Source: Helopsaltes ochotensis (Eukaryota; Chordata; Aves; Passeriformes; Locustellidae). From it: a stretch of 64,000 nt of DNA. Position numbers and translations under genes: made by a program. Position 1 is the stretch's first letter, and each line of letters starts with the position of its first letter. The notes beneath the pieces were generated by a model. It was not told where the DNA came from. It did not search any database and saw only the letters and a list, made by a program, of their open reading frames with translations. Below are positions 45,344 through 57,408 of this stretch, piece after piece. The stretch is taken from positions 242,642-306,641 of the forward strand of contig VXBM01001004.1 of the NCBI GenBank assembly GCA_013400155.1, written 5' to 3'.

Positions 45344-48300
45344 GCAGAAGAACTGCTAGGGAAAAGATAAAGCAAGAGCAAGAGCGTGTTCAGTGCTCCT
45401 AGTTAGTGATGACATGGTTAAGCAATTAATCTGATCATTCCAGCCAATACACCAAGGTTTTGGGAAAGCTGACAATTCAAATGTGTCCATTAATAATAAA
45501 ATGTGATGGGGTAAAAGGGAAGGGGGGGGAAGTCCTTGCTTTTAAGCAGCATGGAATAAACTGTACCACCTTAAAATTATTCATAGCCCACTGCATATCT
45601 GTCAAAACAATATATAAATATTGGGAGTAGTAAATAATTTCAGTGTCACTAAGTAAAAATATATTCATGCTAAAAGCAAATTCTGTAATTACATTATTTT
45701 AATGTACATATTTTTGCATCAAGAATGTCAGAATAATCCAATGATGATTAACACTCTAGACAATTCAATTACACACAGCAACTTGGAGAAGTCCAAAGTT
45801 TGCTAAATTTCAGCTTCCCCAATCAGGTAGAACAAAATAAACAGTAGGACTCCATCCTGCCAGTGTGGGGCAAACTGAAAAGCTCTTGGAAAATCAAGAA
45901 ACAAAAGAGTGACAAGAAGAGGAGGGAGGAATCAGTGATAAAAAGAGAGTAAAGGGACAGAAGGATCCTCACAATCAAGGGAGAGAGAGGCAATAGAAAA
46001 TTTGATGTTGACAGCCACAGCAGAGTGAGAGAAGTCCAGAGCCAGCCTCACTGTGTGGCTGGTTCCTGCCTCATTATTTCAGACTAGTGAAGTGGGGAAA
46101 GAAGAAACACATGCTTTGGAGTGAACTGTAGGGAATTAAGTATTATTTTATATTGCACATAGTGATTAAAAGAAATATATATGGGATTATATTTCTCCCT
46201 TTAAGTTCCTGTGATGTTTTTTGTTCAACTGCAGCTGAATGGACAGAAGGAGAGAGGGAGAGGCTTACTTGTTGCCTGAAGGAGGAAAAATGTTTTTCCT
46301 TATTTTATTCTGCACCCTGCAACAGAGAATCAGGGATGGATTTGTTAAAAAACATTGGTTGAGGGAATTATGAGCTCACTCTTCAATCAAGACTACAACA
46401 TCATCTTTGCTAAGGAAGCATGCATTCATTTTCTAGAGAGCGCCAGTCCCCCAGGCGTGTTAATAGCAACACTGTACTTCCAGAGTTAGCTTTCAAAAAT
46501 AAAGGTTTGTATAAAAGTTCCTATGTAAAACTTCAGATAACAGACTTCTGAAACTTGCCACAACTTTATGAATGTTTCTTCCCCATCAACAAAGAATTTA
46601 GGAAATGTGAGGAACGTGAAATACAAATATCTCACATGATGAACAGCTGCCTACACATAAAAGGAAATTACCAAAACATGGAAGAGTAAAGAAGACTAGA
46701 GCAAGACCCTCTTCATTTGTATCTAATGGGCATCCCAAGCGTGGCTGCAACATTTTGAACTAATCACAATTCACCTGCCCTTCCTGGGTGGAACCAGCTC
46801 AGCCCTGATGGGGAGAGCCCCAGCAGTTTTCACCAGACTCTTCCCGTGCAATAACCAGCACTGCTCAGTCTTGTTTCAGCTTCCTGCTGCCTTCTGTAAA
46901 ATCAGCTCTGCTGCCTTTAGGCTGTGTTAAGGCTCTGGCAGCAGAAAACCCATCAGGACTCAAAGCCTGTCATGAAATCCCAACAAGAAGACTCAATTTT
47001 CTAGCACGTCTTGTCATACTGCATGTCCCTTCCTAAGCACGATTCTGTGAGCTGGGTAATAATGAAGAGGTTTTCCTGCACCTTTAAGGAGAGGAAAGAA
47101 CTCTTATTCCAAGTATGACCATTATGAGGCATATACATACTGTCTTGTTTATGCAGAAAACAATGATTTTATACTTTTAGTAAAAGTTATTAAGTAAGTG
47201 CCTTAACATCAAGAGGGGGATAAAAAAGCAGCAAAAAGAAAGGAGAAACATCTTCTACTGCATACCAAACAGCAACTCAATACATGAAAAAAAAATTATT
47301 TCTCAGACTTCTTTCTGGAAGCCACTTTTTGAAAGATAGTCCCTTCTTCAAATCCAGCCATTAACTGTGGCTTTTTGACAATGTGGCATAGCTGTTTCAT
47401 TTTCAAAAAGCCAGTGTGTTCCCATTAGACTGCTTCTGATCTGCCAATAGCCACAAGCTACACTTAATATTGTTTATTTTCTGTAATTCGTGAGATCAGG
47501 TTTCACCCTCAAGTACATTTCATATAAGTATTGCTCTACCCACTGTTGATCCAAAACAGCTAAAGGAAGTAGGAACAGGACAGCACAGTAATAGGCAACA
47601 GGCCTGGAGAGAAAGTTTAGAGAAAATTGCAGTTCAGAGAAGAGCTGTTTCTGTATGAGTACAAATCACCTACAGGCAATTTTCCTTGTTTCTAGGAGCT
47701 TATTAACTTTGATATTTATGAAACTCTTAACCTGCTCCTTTGGAAATAACCATATCAAATGCTCCTCCAGGTGGTTATGAAGTATTTCTTTTTTCTCCAG
47801 AAAGCTTCTTTAGAAATAATGAAAAAAATTAAGAAATTTGTTCTTGTAAATATACCACATATATATATATATATATATACACACACCAGCTAAAAGAGCA
47901 CTGACAATTTGCTTCACATTTCAGTCTACATTTTTCAGGAACTCCCTACTAAGAAACTTTATTAAATGCAATAGTAAATTTAATTTGGAAAGAGTGCTGT
48001 TTTCACTGTATTTTTCTTCCCCAAATGTTTTCCTAGATGGATGCTTTTGTGACGGTACTTTTTTGTTTGCTTTGTTTCTATGCAACTTGAAATCATAAAC
48101 TAATTTTCAACTCATGTACATCAATAGAAATACAGAGCTCCAACTGAGCTATGCTGAATTTCACTCTTTTAGAACCCAGTTCCCCCATTTCCCTAGACCA
48201 CAGTAACCTCCTACATTATCAACTTTCATATTTTCTATGCTGCTCAAAAACCTACATATTTTACATTATTTAGATTAAGCACCAAAAAAGTACCTCTCCG

Positions 48301-51300
48301 ATTATGAACATAATTACACATACACTTTTCTTCCATAATTCTAGACTTAAATGGACACTTGCTTTTGGTTAAAAAAAAAACTTTGGAAGTTCACAGCTCT
48401 GTACTTCACTGCACATCTGTGTACATTATTATCCCTTCCATTTCTCCTTTTGAAGAATATTAAGACATCCACATTGCTGGGAGCTTTGAAAAATATTGTT
48501 GCAAGATAGGAGATAACTACTTATGAACTTGAAGCAATTGCTAAATCTAGCTAAAAGCTATAGAAACAAACCATATGTTTTGATGATGCTTATTCTTGAT
48601 TTTGCAGGGGAGAAAACTAAACATCTCCCCCCCCCAAAAATTCAAAGTAAATATAATTTTCTAATTTCATGCTCATTTACAGAATTAAATAGCTCCCCAG
48701 GGTTTCACTGCCAGTCTAAGATAACAACCATGCAATCTGGCTCTTGCACAGAATAACCACCTCTGATTATTTTTTTTATACATAGTCAGGATTAGGCAAA
48801 CATCTTTCTCAATACAAGCCTAGAAAAGCTAAAATCCAGAAGGACTAAGGGCTGTTAAATATTCAGCATAGCAAAACGCAGATTTGTCTGTCCCAGACTT
48901 TAGGAACATGGCAGTGAGCACCTCTCCTGCTTAATGCTTAGTTTAGACTGTTAAACAACACTTCTGATAGTTCTTAAATTTCGCTGTCTGAGATGAGGAC
49001 CAAAACTTCTTTTCCTGCATGTTTTCCTGAATGGCCTCAGAGAAACCCAGAAGAAAATGGAGTGGAATGGAACTGTTGTCCTAGAGAAGAAAATGGGTTT
49101 GAAATATAACTGAAGATACAGAGAAATAGGTATTTTCCTCCCAAGCACCAGCCCCAAGACAAGCAAATTAAAAAATCATCTGAGCCATGTGGATGCAAAT
49201 ACAAAAGTGTGTGCATGTAGTTTCAGCAAAATTGTGTGGCCCAGTCAGAAATGTTTCAAATGTAGGTAAGAAAACCCCCCCAAATCAGTGAAGTACTTTG
49301 TAGAATGATTCTGAATTATCACAAAGAGAGAAAAAAGGGAGTGAGGGTTTTCTGAGTGCAGCCCTGATTGAAGAGAGAGGCTTGGGCTACTGCCAAAAGA
49401 GCTGTTTCCTATTGTCTTTTTTCCTGCTACACTCAGGAAATCAGGACCTCAGTTTAATCCTACTTTGATTACAAAGAATGTACACAAAGATACATCACTT
49501 TGTATAAACATTTCTGACATAAATAAACTAGAGGAGCTCAAATATTGGCCAACCACTAAAGTCACAAGTTATGTAACTCCTTTCATATATACTGAGAAAA
49601 AAATACACAGAAAAAAAAAATCCAGCAAAATCCTGAAATATATCAGACATTTAGCATTAAGAATTTGTAATCTCAGTTGTTTTTTAATTTAAAAAATTAA
49701 AGATATATTAGGAATGTAAGGAAATCTACTATTTTACAAGACACAGATGAAACTTTGTGAAAATAGTGTGGAGCATTGAGGAATAGAAAAAAAATGATCC
49801 AGTCATCACATTACCTTGAAAATTAGAGATTTCTATTACACTCCAACCAAACCCCAGATTCCCTAGCTAGATCACTGAAACACAAATTCCCTGCACTCAC
49901 CTTCATGGGTCCTGCTGAAAGCCCTGCCTGAGGCATCACTCTGTTCTCCCCTGTACTCCCCATCTCTGAGAGCTCTGTGCTGAGCAGCAGTACAGAACTC
50001 TTTGATTCTACACAAGTCAGATACCTTGAGGTTCTCAGCCTCCAAAGAACTTGTGAAGCATTTTGCTGCATTCACGTATTTTTGATGCCTCGAACAAACA
50101 AGAGCTGATAATCTGCCCCCAGAAAGATTTCCACTGCCTTTCCAACGCAGCAGCTGAGCAAGACAAAGACCTGGTCCTGTACCCTTGATTCACACAGGTA
50201 ACCAAAATTCTCTCCTAATGCCTACTTTTTCAGAGCAGGATTTCTTTGGAAGCTCTGAATGTATGTCTCTCAATTCTGTTTCAGAACAGAGAAAGAAGAG
50301 AGTGCAGACTCTTCTGGAAAAGGGAAATCTAGTTGTTGTTTATATGAAGTTGCTCCCAGAAACCTCTGGCATGAAAAAAGAACATTTACCTGGTGCATTT
50401 CTTCTATCCAGCCTAATGGAGTACTTGCTTACATATGGTAACTACTGAGAAAGGCATTACAAATTTTAACTTATTTTTTCAAATAATCTTCAGTTATTGG
50501 CAGCAAGTTTAGTACACTGGCACAGAGCACAACTGAGAAGAACGGGGTGGGGAAATTTGCTCTTGTAATGGAAGAAAAATGCATTTCTCATCTGTTGATC
50601 TTGCTGATACCTCACAATCTCTTGTGTTGAGAGTTGTGCCACATCACCGCAGTCAGCTGGGCAGCAGTGAGCAGCTGGCCTCCCTCACTGACCCGTTTAT
50701 CTTTCCCAGATGTAGGCTCGTCACTCGGAGAGGCCGGTCCTTGTCCGTGAAAGCTGAGCAAGAGAGACATCCAGCGGCTGCACCATTTAAATGCATTTTT
50801 AAACCGGAGAGGAACTCAACTACCTTCTTAGCTAGTCCATGACCCTCCCTGTACAAGAAAACATTTATGAGTCAACTACCAGATATACAGAAACAGGGAA
50901 AAAAAATATTCCAGTGGCTGAAGAACTACTTTAATCTCTGCTGTGCATTTTTCACGCAACCAACAGACTTCCTCACTGTGTTCTCAAAGTCCCACCCATG
51001 GTTCTCCCTTTTTCACTGAGGCTTGACATCATTATTTTGTTTCTGAACTCTACATGTGAATTGGGATAGGCCTACTAAATTCCATGAAGCTATAATGTTC
51101 TGTGTCAACCCAGGATCGCATTCCAGTGCTTTGCCTTTCAGACATGTATTTTTCACATCTACTATCTTCTATTCAAATATTTTCTTTAACCTTAACTCTA
51201 TTTGTACTGCTTACTTTTATCTGCATGGTAAATAGAGCTCCCAGTTAATACTGATAAAAATTCTAGAGAATCAGTTGTAAATTCTAGTACTAAGTGGTTT

Positions 51301-52200
51301 GATCTTCATGTAAGAGCAAGGAGAAACCAATTATTAACTTTACTAGTAGAAATTAGTAGTATCTACAGTATTTGTCATTAAAAAGTCAATGTCTTTCCTG
51401 CTATATCTAAACTATTTCTTGTACACAAAAATATAGCTTATTTGGAAATATAAGTCAACACAAAAGGGTTTATAAACTCAAAAATCTGAAGACAAGGTGA
51501 AGAAAAAGAAGGGAAACACAGGGTTAATATTTTAAAAGTAACTATTAGCAATATTAACCTAGAAATAATTTATTTGGAAAAATCAACTTTGTCACTGCTA
51601 CATGCTAAGTATTTTTAAAAAGGCTTGACCCTTACAAACTTGAAAGATCTATATGAACAGAGTAGGAAATGGGTTAGGTCTTCCATACTTAGAGAAGAAT
51701 TAAAGGCAGGCAGTTGCTGACTTCGCTGACAACAACGCAGGGTGAGGAGTGAGGAATGCAGTTAAGGGATGTGTTTAAAGAGCTTTCCAAGAGAAAAGTG
51801 CATCAGTCAATGGGGTAAAACCAGATAATATGATGGAATGAGCCAAAATTATCAGGATATGCTACTTACGAAAAAACTGACACACCCAATAATTATGAGT
51901 AATTAATAACAGACAGGAGTCAATGCTGAAACCAGGACTGGTGATCTCTTTCTGTCTATTTTTCTCTCTCTAATTAATCTCTTCCTTCCTGTCTTCCCTT
52001 TCACCCCACCCCTTTATCTCATACCCACACCATGTGCTTATACAGTAGGTCATGGACCAACACACCAATTTCCATGCCAAGTGGAAATTATTCACTAATA
52101 AAACCTCCCGGTTGTTTGCAGACCCTCTACCTTGCATAGTTCCTTTTGCCCATGAGTGTTTATGAATCTTAGGCGGTTCCTTACTCTTAAGGGAGGGGCA
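45344..52200. other. Intergenic sequence, second part
   Basis: No supported gene. It includes the compound dinucleotide repeat at 47859-47886 and short A- and C-runs; otherwise it appears to be unique AT-rich sequence. Confidence 0.5.
47859..47886. repeat. Compound (AT)n(AC)n microsatellite
   Basis: About ten AT units are followed by four AC units, a usual compound dinucleotide repeat. Confidence 0.95.
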
Positions 52201-52234
52201 TCACAACCACACAGGTGGGGAACCCCAGGTGTAT

Positions 52235-52263
52235 TGACGTCTCGGCAACTCTTCAGTGACTCA
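52235..52263. promoter_or_regulatory. CRE-like and AP-1 site pair
   Basis: TGACGTC (52235-52241) and TGACTCA (52257-52263) lie with centres 22 bp apart, near two helical turns, in otherwise gene-free sequence. These are core motifs for ATF/CREB and Jun/Fos dimers. A role as a distant element of the flanking genes is inference. Confidence 0.35.
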
Positions 52264-52943
52264 GACCCCTGGATGGCAGTGAGCTGTCACACCCCAAGCC
52301 AGCCAGCCCTGCTAACAGCTGTTGGCTACAGGGCACAGGCACAGAAGGATGTGGTTTGTCTCAGCAGCCGCAGCCATTGCATTGCTGCCATTTCCTCCAC
52401 AGCAAATCTACCACGGAGGCTTTCAGCACCAACACTTTGCAACACACCGAGATCCAGCCCATTTAGCATAAATCGAATTAGCTTTGATCAGTGCTAAATT
52501 TGCCGCCCAATTGTTAACGCTCAAATGACCTAAAGTTGTCCATCTGCTGAGTCCTGAGCAGTGGCCTCTGAGAGACAGAGACACCTCTTCACCCATCTTT
52601 ACTCATGAAAATCTTCCCTAATTAAGTCTTCCCTAATTGCCATATTCTGGAGATATATAGTCCCTCAGATTACTGCTCCATTGCAGAAAAAAGTGACACT
52701 GGTTGGAGACAATACTCATTTGTTATGAATTTCTTCATATCTATACTTATTCCTTTGGAGGAGTGCAGGAAAAAGCATGTGAATTTTCTTCTATTAAAAG
52801 AGTTATTAATTATCAGGAGGGTACTTGGTAGAATTTTTACCTGTACATCACTACACCTGGATGGATACCAGACCAGAAATTATTACTTCTTTCTAGTTAT
52901 TGCAAAAGATCTTTTTTAATTTAAAGGTTAAATCAACAACTGA

Positions 52944-52962
52944 TTAATTAATTAATTATTAT
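52944..52962. repeat. (TTAA)n short repeat
   Basis: About four consecutive attaattaatta-type units in AT-rich DNA. Confidence 0.8.
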
Positions 52963-53563
52963 TCACTTAGGTCTAAACATATTGAAAAATATATTTTAAT
53001 ATGCCCACATGGAAAGTGAACACTTTTCCTTCGTTTTCTTCTGCTTTGCAATAAGATTTTACCAAAAAAACAACTTTAAAATGGTGAATCTATATTTGGC
53101 ATGAGGTTACCCAGATTTTGTACAAGCATTTAAAAAATACAACTGCTGAGACAAAAGTCCCTGAAAGAACTTGGGTCCTATTCTATTGGGAAATGTATTA
53201 CTGGTTTTTACACCACATATTCTTTACACTGAGGGCCTTGTTTCAATCAACCCCCAAACACTATGATAAAGTAGTTGTTATTTCCACTTCATCCTCCATA
53301 CAGAAAATGGTAGGAAAAAAGCTACATCCGAAGTTTCATCAACACTTTTCAGTTGAAACAGAGCAATAACTCAGATCCTTTGACCTACTGTTTTCTACTT
53401 CTCCAACACATTTTCCTCCATTTGAGTTCAAGAAACAACAAAATGATTGCTGAGACTGCCAACTAGACATTAAAACTAAATGTAGAAAATGAATTGTGTC
53501 AGCAAAGTCCTAGTATCACAGTGCAAAATCAGCTTTGTTACAAAGTTCCTCTGTTAAGAATTT

Positions 53564-53992
53564 ATCATAGAATCATAAAAAGGTTTGGGATGGGACCTTA
53601 TAGACCATCTAGTGCCAAATCTCCTGTCACAGGCAGGGATGCCACCCACTATCCCAGGCTGCTTCAATCTGGCCTTGAACACTTCAGGGATGGAGCATCC
53701 ACAGCTTCTCTGGGCAGCTTGTTCCTGTGCCTCACTAAAGAATTTCATCCTAATACCAAATCGAAGTCCTTTCTCTTTCAGTATAAAATGGTTCATCCCT
53801 GCCCTATCAATGTCTTCCTCAGTAAAAAGTTGCTCTCCCTGTTTTTTATAGGCTCCCTCTAAGCACCGGAGGGCACAACGAAGTTTCCCTGGAGCCTTCT
53901 CCATGCTGAACAGCCACATCCCTCTCAGCCTGTCCGCACAGGAAAGCTGCTCCAGTCTTCCGAGCATCTTCACGGTCCTCCTCTAGACTTTC
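53564..53992 (-). mobile_element. CR1 LINE fragment (3' end, 5'-truncated)
   Basis: The plus strand begins tcatagaatcat, the reverse complement of the CR1 3'-terminal ATTCTATG repeat. It continues with gggatgggaccttatagacc, ggccttgaacacttcaggga, cacagcttctctgggcagct, aagaatttcatcctaatacc and ggagccttctccatgctgaa. The minus strand still shows a long open frame typical of the end of the CR1 polyprotein (GMWLFSMEKAPGKLR). It is much better preserved than the copy at 32517 and is truncated before the reverse transcriptase core. Confidence 0.93.
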
Positions 53993-53999
53993 TTCCTGA

Positions 54000-54370
54000 A
54001 AGTTTTTGTTACTTTTAGGCAACCTTTCGGGTGCCGGAACAGCAGCACTGCCCTTCAGGGAGGGCGTGAGCGGCGCCCGCCTTGGAGAGAAGGCTGCAAG
54101 CAGGGCCGTGACCACGAGAAGGCGGCAGAACACAAACACAACCTCGGGACACGCTTCCCTGCCGGCCGGGGAGACTCCTGCACGCAGCCCAGCTTAGGAA
54201 CCTGGCAACCTCAAGATAAAGGGCTTCCTGAAGCCAAGGGAGGAGCAGAAAAGCCCGGCACACTGCTGATCTACAGGGACATGGACGGGCGCATCCACAT
54301 AAACCACAGCCAAGAGAACCTTGGGTGCGAGGGCGAGTGCCCGGCAGAGCTGGTGGGGTGGCTTTGCTGC
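54000..54370. promoter_or_regulatory. CpG-dense patch without a recognised gene
   Basis: GC-rich sequence with many CpG dinucleotides (gcgtgagcggcgcccgcc, ccctgccggccgggg) stands out from its AT-rich surroundings and directly abuts the CR1 fragment. Its translations do not resemble CR1. It could be a promoter of an unannotated transcript, an enhancer, or simply a GC-rich relic. Confidence 0.35.
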
Positions 54371-57340
54371 TTTCTCAGCTTACAGAGAAGTCTTAGAGGC
54401 TCTTAACACTGACACAGACTCTAAAATGCTCTCTCCTGGTCCTCTTCTCAGGCAAAATCGGATCAACTTAGATGGGAAAACTGACTACCTGAGAAGTGAA
54501 CAAAATCTGGAGAAAGGCTTCTGACAGTTGACCAGTTAACAGAGCATACACAGAACTGAAGGGATCAATGAGTTTTTATAACAAAATTACTACAGCAATC
54601 AGCAGGGGATAACTTTTGTTCTTTATTCTTTAATATCATCAGCTTCTCATTGTGTCATGTGACAGAACCCTGATCCCACCTAGGTTTCCGAATCATGTCA
54701 CTGAATGTGCAGGTTGCTCTTGATTTCTGACTCTGAGATGAGCCTGTTTCCTTTAGATGCCAGGTGAAGGGAGCTTCACAGCATCACGGGGGTGAGCAGG
54801 TATCCATCGACATTGTATAAGGACAGCACTGTGTGCTCGGGCAGTAACAGCACAGGAAGAACTTGGGACTGGAAAAATAGAAGTGATATGGGCTCCAGGT
54901 ATACGGTGCAAGATGCCTGCAGACATACAGCAGGATTTGGTTGTCTCTCATTAACTTTATTAAATGGCACAATTAATCTATAAAGAAGAAAAATACGTAC
55001 CCCAGAAACATGGTATATAAACACAAAAATAAGCAAATCAAGCTGTCAAAAGGAATGGTTAAAACGCAGATTACTTGAATAGTGGCCTGAAGCCAGGACA
55101 GCTATTTAACCATTCCACACCCTGATGGAGAGTAGGCTGTGATTGTATTCCGCTGCTACCATCACCTGTATCTATTTTTCTGTGTAGGAAAGGAGGAGTT
55201 GCACACTTAGTTGCAAGAACTCTAAATAAAAAGCACTGGATAAAGAGCAAAATCTTACTATGCTACACCTGGAAAAAGGAAGGCAAGGAACCTCTGTACC
55301 AGAGGGAACTACAGTCCAGGAAATGTAGTGGGATATCCAGGCAAGGAGTGCATAGGTAGTGCAGTAAACAAGACAGTCCAGGAGGGCTGATTTACAGCAC
55401 AAAGAAAGACAGACTTGAGGCCAGTGCCTGGAAGGGACACACAGATGTGCAGCACCACAGGGCACTTGCACCATCTCCTGTGGCAGCAGTGCCCCAGGGC
55501 ACAGTGGAGGGAAGGACATGAGATGACTGCATCAAAGATCAGCAGCATCATACAGAAAAATTCAGGTTGGTTATGTTTTCTTTTTTCTCCACCAGTGAAT
55601 AAACTCACATCCATTCCGTACTAGTGCAGCCTGCACTTTCAGAATTAAGAAGAAAGATGATTCCTGTTCAGTCTGATACAGAAAAAAGGGATCTGAATGG
55701 GGATCCGCAGACACTCTGAGCTAGGTCTCTGTTCTGGGCAAAATAACCACATGTAACCCAGAAATTCCCAGAAGAGTTGGTTATGGTTACATCCTCCTTC
55801 CTGCTACTTTGCATTAAAACATGGTGTATTTTCACAAACTTCCCAGCAACAGTGCAGCTTTAACAACTTGGTCCCTCCAATTTACTCTCACCTTACACCA
55901 CAACCTTACCTGTGCCAGGACAACAGCTGTTACAGGCACGTGTTGAACTGTGGAATTGAGGAAAATTAACCTCTCCTACCCCTTCTCCTCCCACAAAAAA
56001 GGTTTCAGGAAGAACTGATTAGCTTCCCAATCTAACTCACCGTGCAGTCACATCAGCTGTTACACTGGCACAAGTGAATATGTAGGTGATGGTGGCAGCA
56101 GGCAGGAATGAGTGACAGGCAGATCACACTACTGTGAGAAAGAAGGGCTTGTGAAACCACATTCTCGTGGAGTCTGAGCCTGATCATTAATCACCGAGGA
56201 AGCACATTTAACTTTGGCACCAGTCAAACTACTCTGCTCTTAACATTTTAACCTGAGCACCTTGCCAAAACTCAGCTGGTTTTTCCAGTTAGAAGATACC
56301 AGTATAGAATTTAACTCCAAAATAGTGTTGCTTAAAGTTCACAAATAATAATTAGTTTTCACTGTTAGTTTTAATAACTGGCAATAATTTTTAATTTCAA
56401 AGCATTCCACTTCTACCTTGCTCACCGGGCTTTTCACCCCATCACTCACAGCACAGCTGCAAAGGTTGCTGGATCAGCCTTTGCCACAGCCCAGGAATGA
56501 GAGGAAGCAGCCAGGGAAGGAGTGGGACTCCTCTGTAGCAGATCTGCTGCTGAAAGCACAGGAACTTTCCTCCGTGCCAGACTATTCTCAGGAGGCATCT
56601 GACACTGTTTCCAGGCTGTGCTCCACACCAGTTTCTGCCTCTCAGCTGTGCCAGCTCCAGGTACTCAGCCTCCTCGAGTACTTGCACTCCAGCTGAAGGG
56701 TGAGAAACCTCCCACACCGAGAAGGCAGAAACAACAACTGACTTTACTCTCTGTTTGTTTTTCCCCCCAATTTATTTATCAACTCTACTTTCAAGATAAA
56801 ACTAACAAGCCCTTTTATAGGGTCAGATCTTTCCCAGCTGTGCAAGAATCAAACAAATGAGACAGCTGAACGTGCCCCCAGTGGGTAAAGCAGGATACTG
56901 CTCTGAGAGCTCTTGCTCGGCTTTTCTTTACTCTTACCCAAGATAAGCTTCCTACTCACTCTGTGGTTTTTCTGTTTAAGTTCTCAAACCCAGCTTCTTG
57001 TGCATACGTGCTTCCCCCCACAAGATGACTTAATATTGCCCATTACTACAATTCATTCGAATATTCAAGTAGTATCTGCTAATTTTTTCAGAACTGATGA
57101 CACATTTAGGTATCTTTTAAAACACAGTACCATCTCTTTAACATAAAATTACAAGAAATAAAGAGCATCAGTAAAACCTCCTGATTTCAGGAAAGCACCT
57201 CACTAGTTAACAATGGGATATTTAAGCAAACACAAACACATCTCTTTAGCTCAGCTGCTTCTTCCTCTTGCGTACAGTTACACATGAAATATGAGACTAA
57301 CATGCTCATAGGAAAGGAGATTTTATACAAATAATTGTAA

Positions 57341-57408
57341 CAAAAAAACCCCACAAAAAAACCCAAAAAAACCAACCAAACAAAAAGCAACAAAAAAACC
57401 CCACAACA
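57341..57408. repeat. A/C-rich low-complexity tract
   Basis: Repeated units of seven A and four C (caaaaaaacccc) with variants, the same style as the tracts at 33498 and 45231. Confidence 0.9.

Noticed and set aside
53554..53973. 139-codon minus-strand open frame
   Set aside because: Not a host gene: it is the decayed 3' end of a CR1 LINE.
56418..56717. Overlapping 90-codon frames on both strands near 56.5 kb
   Set aside because: Locally GC-rich sequence with few stops; no motif, no splice context and frames open on both strands.
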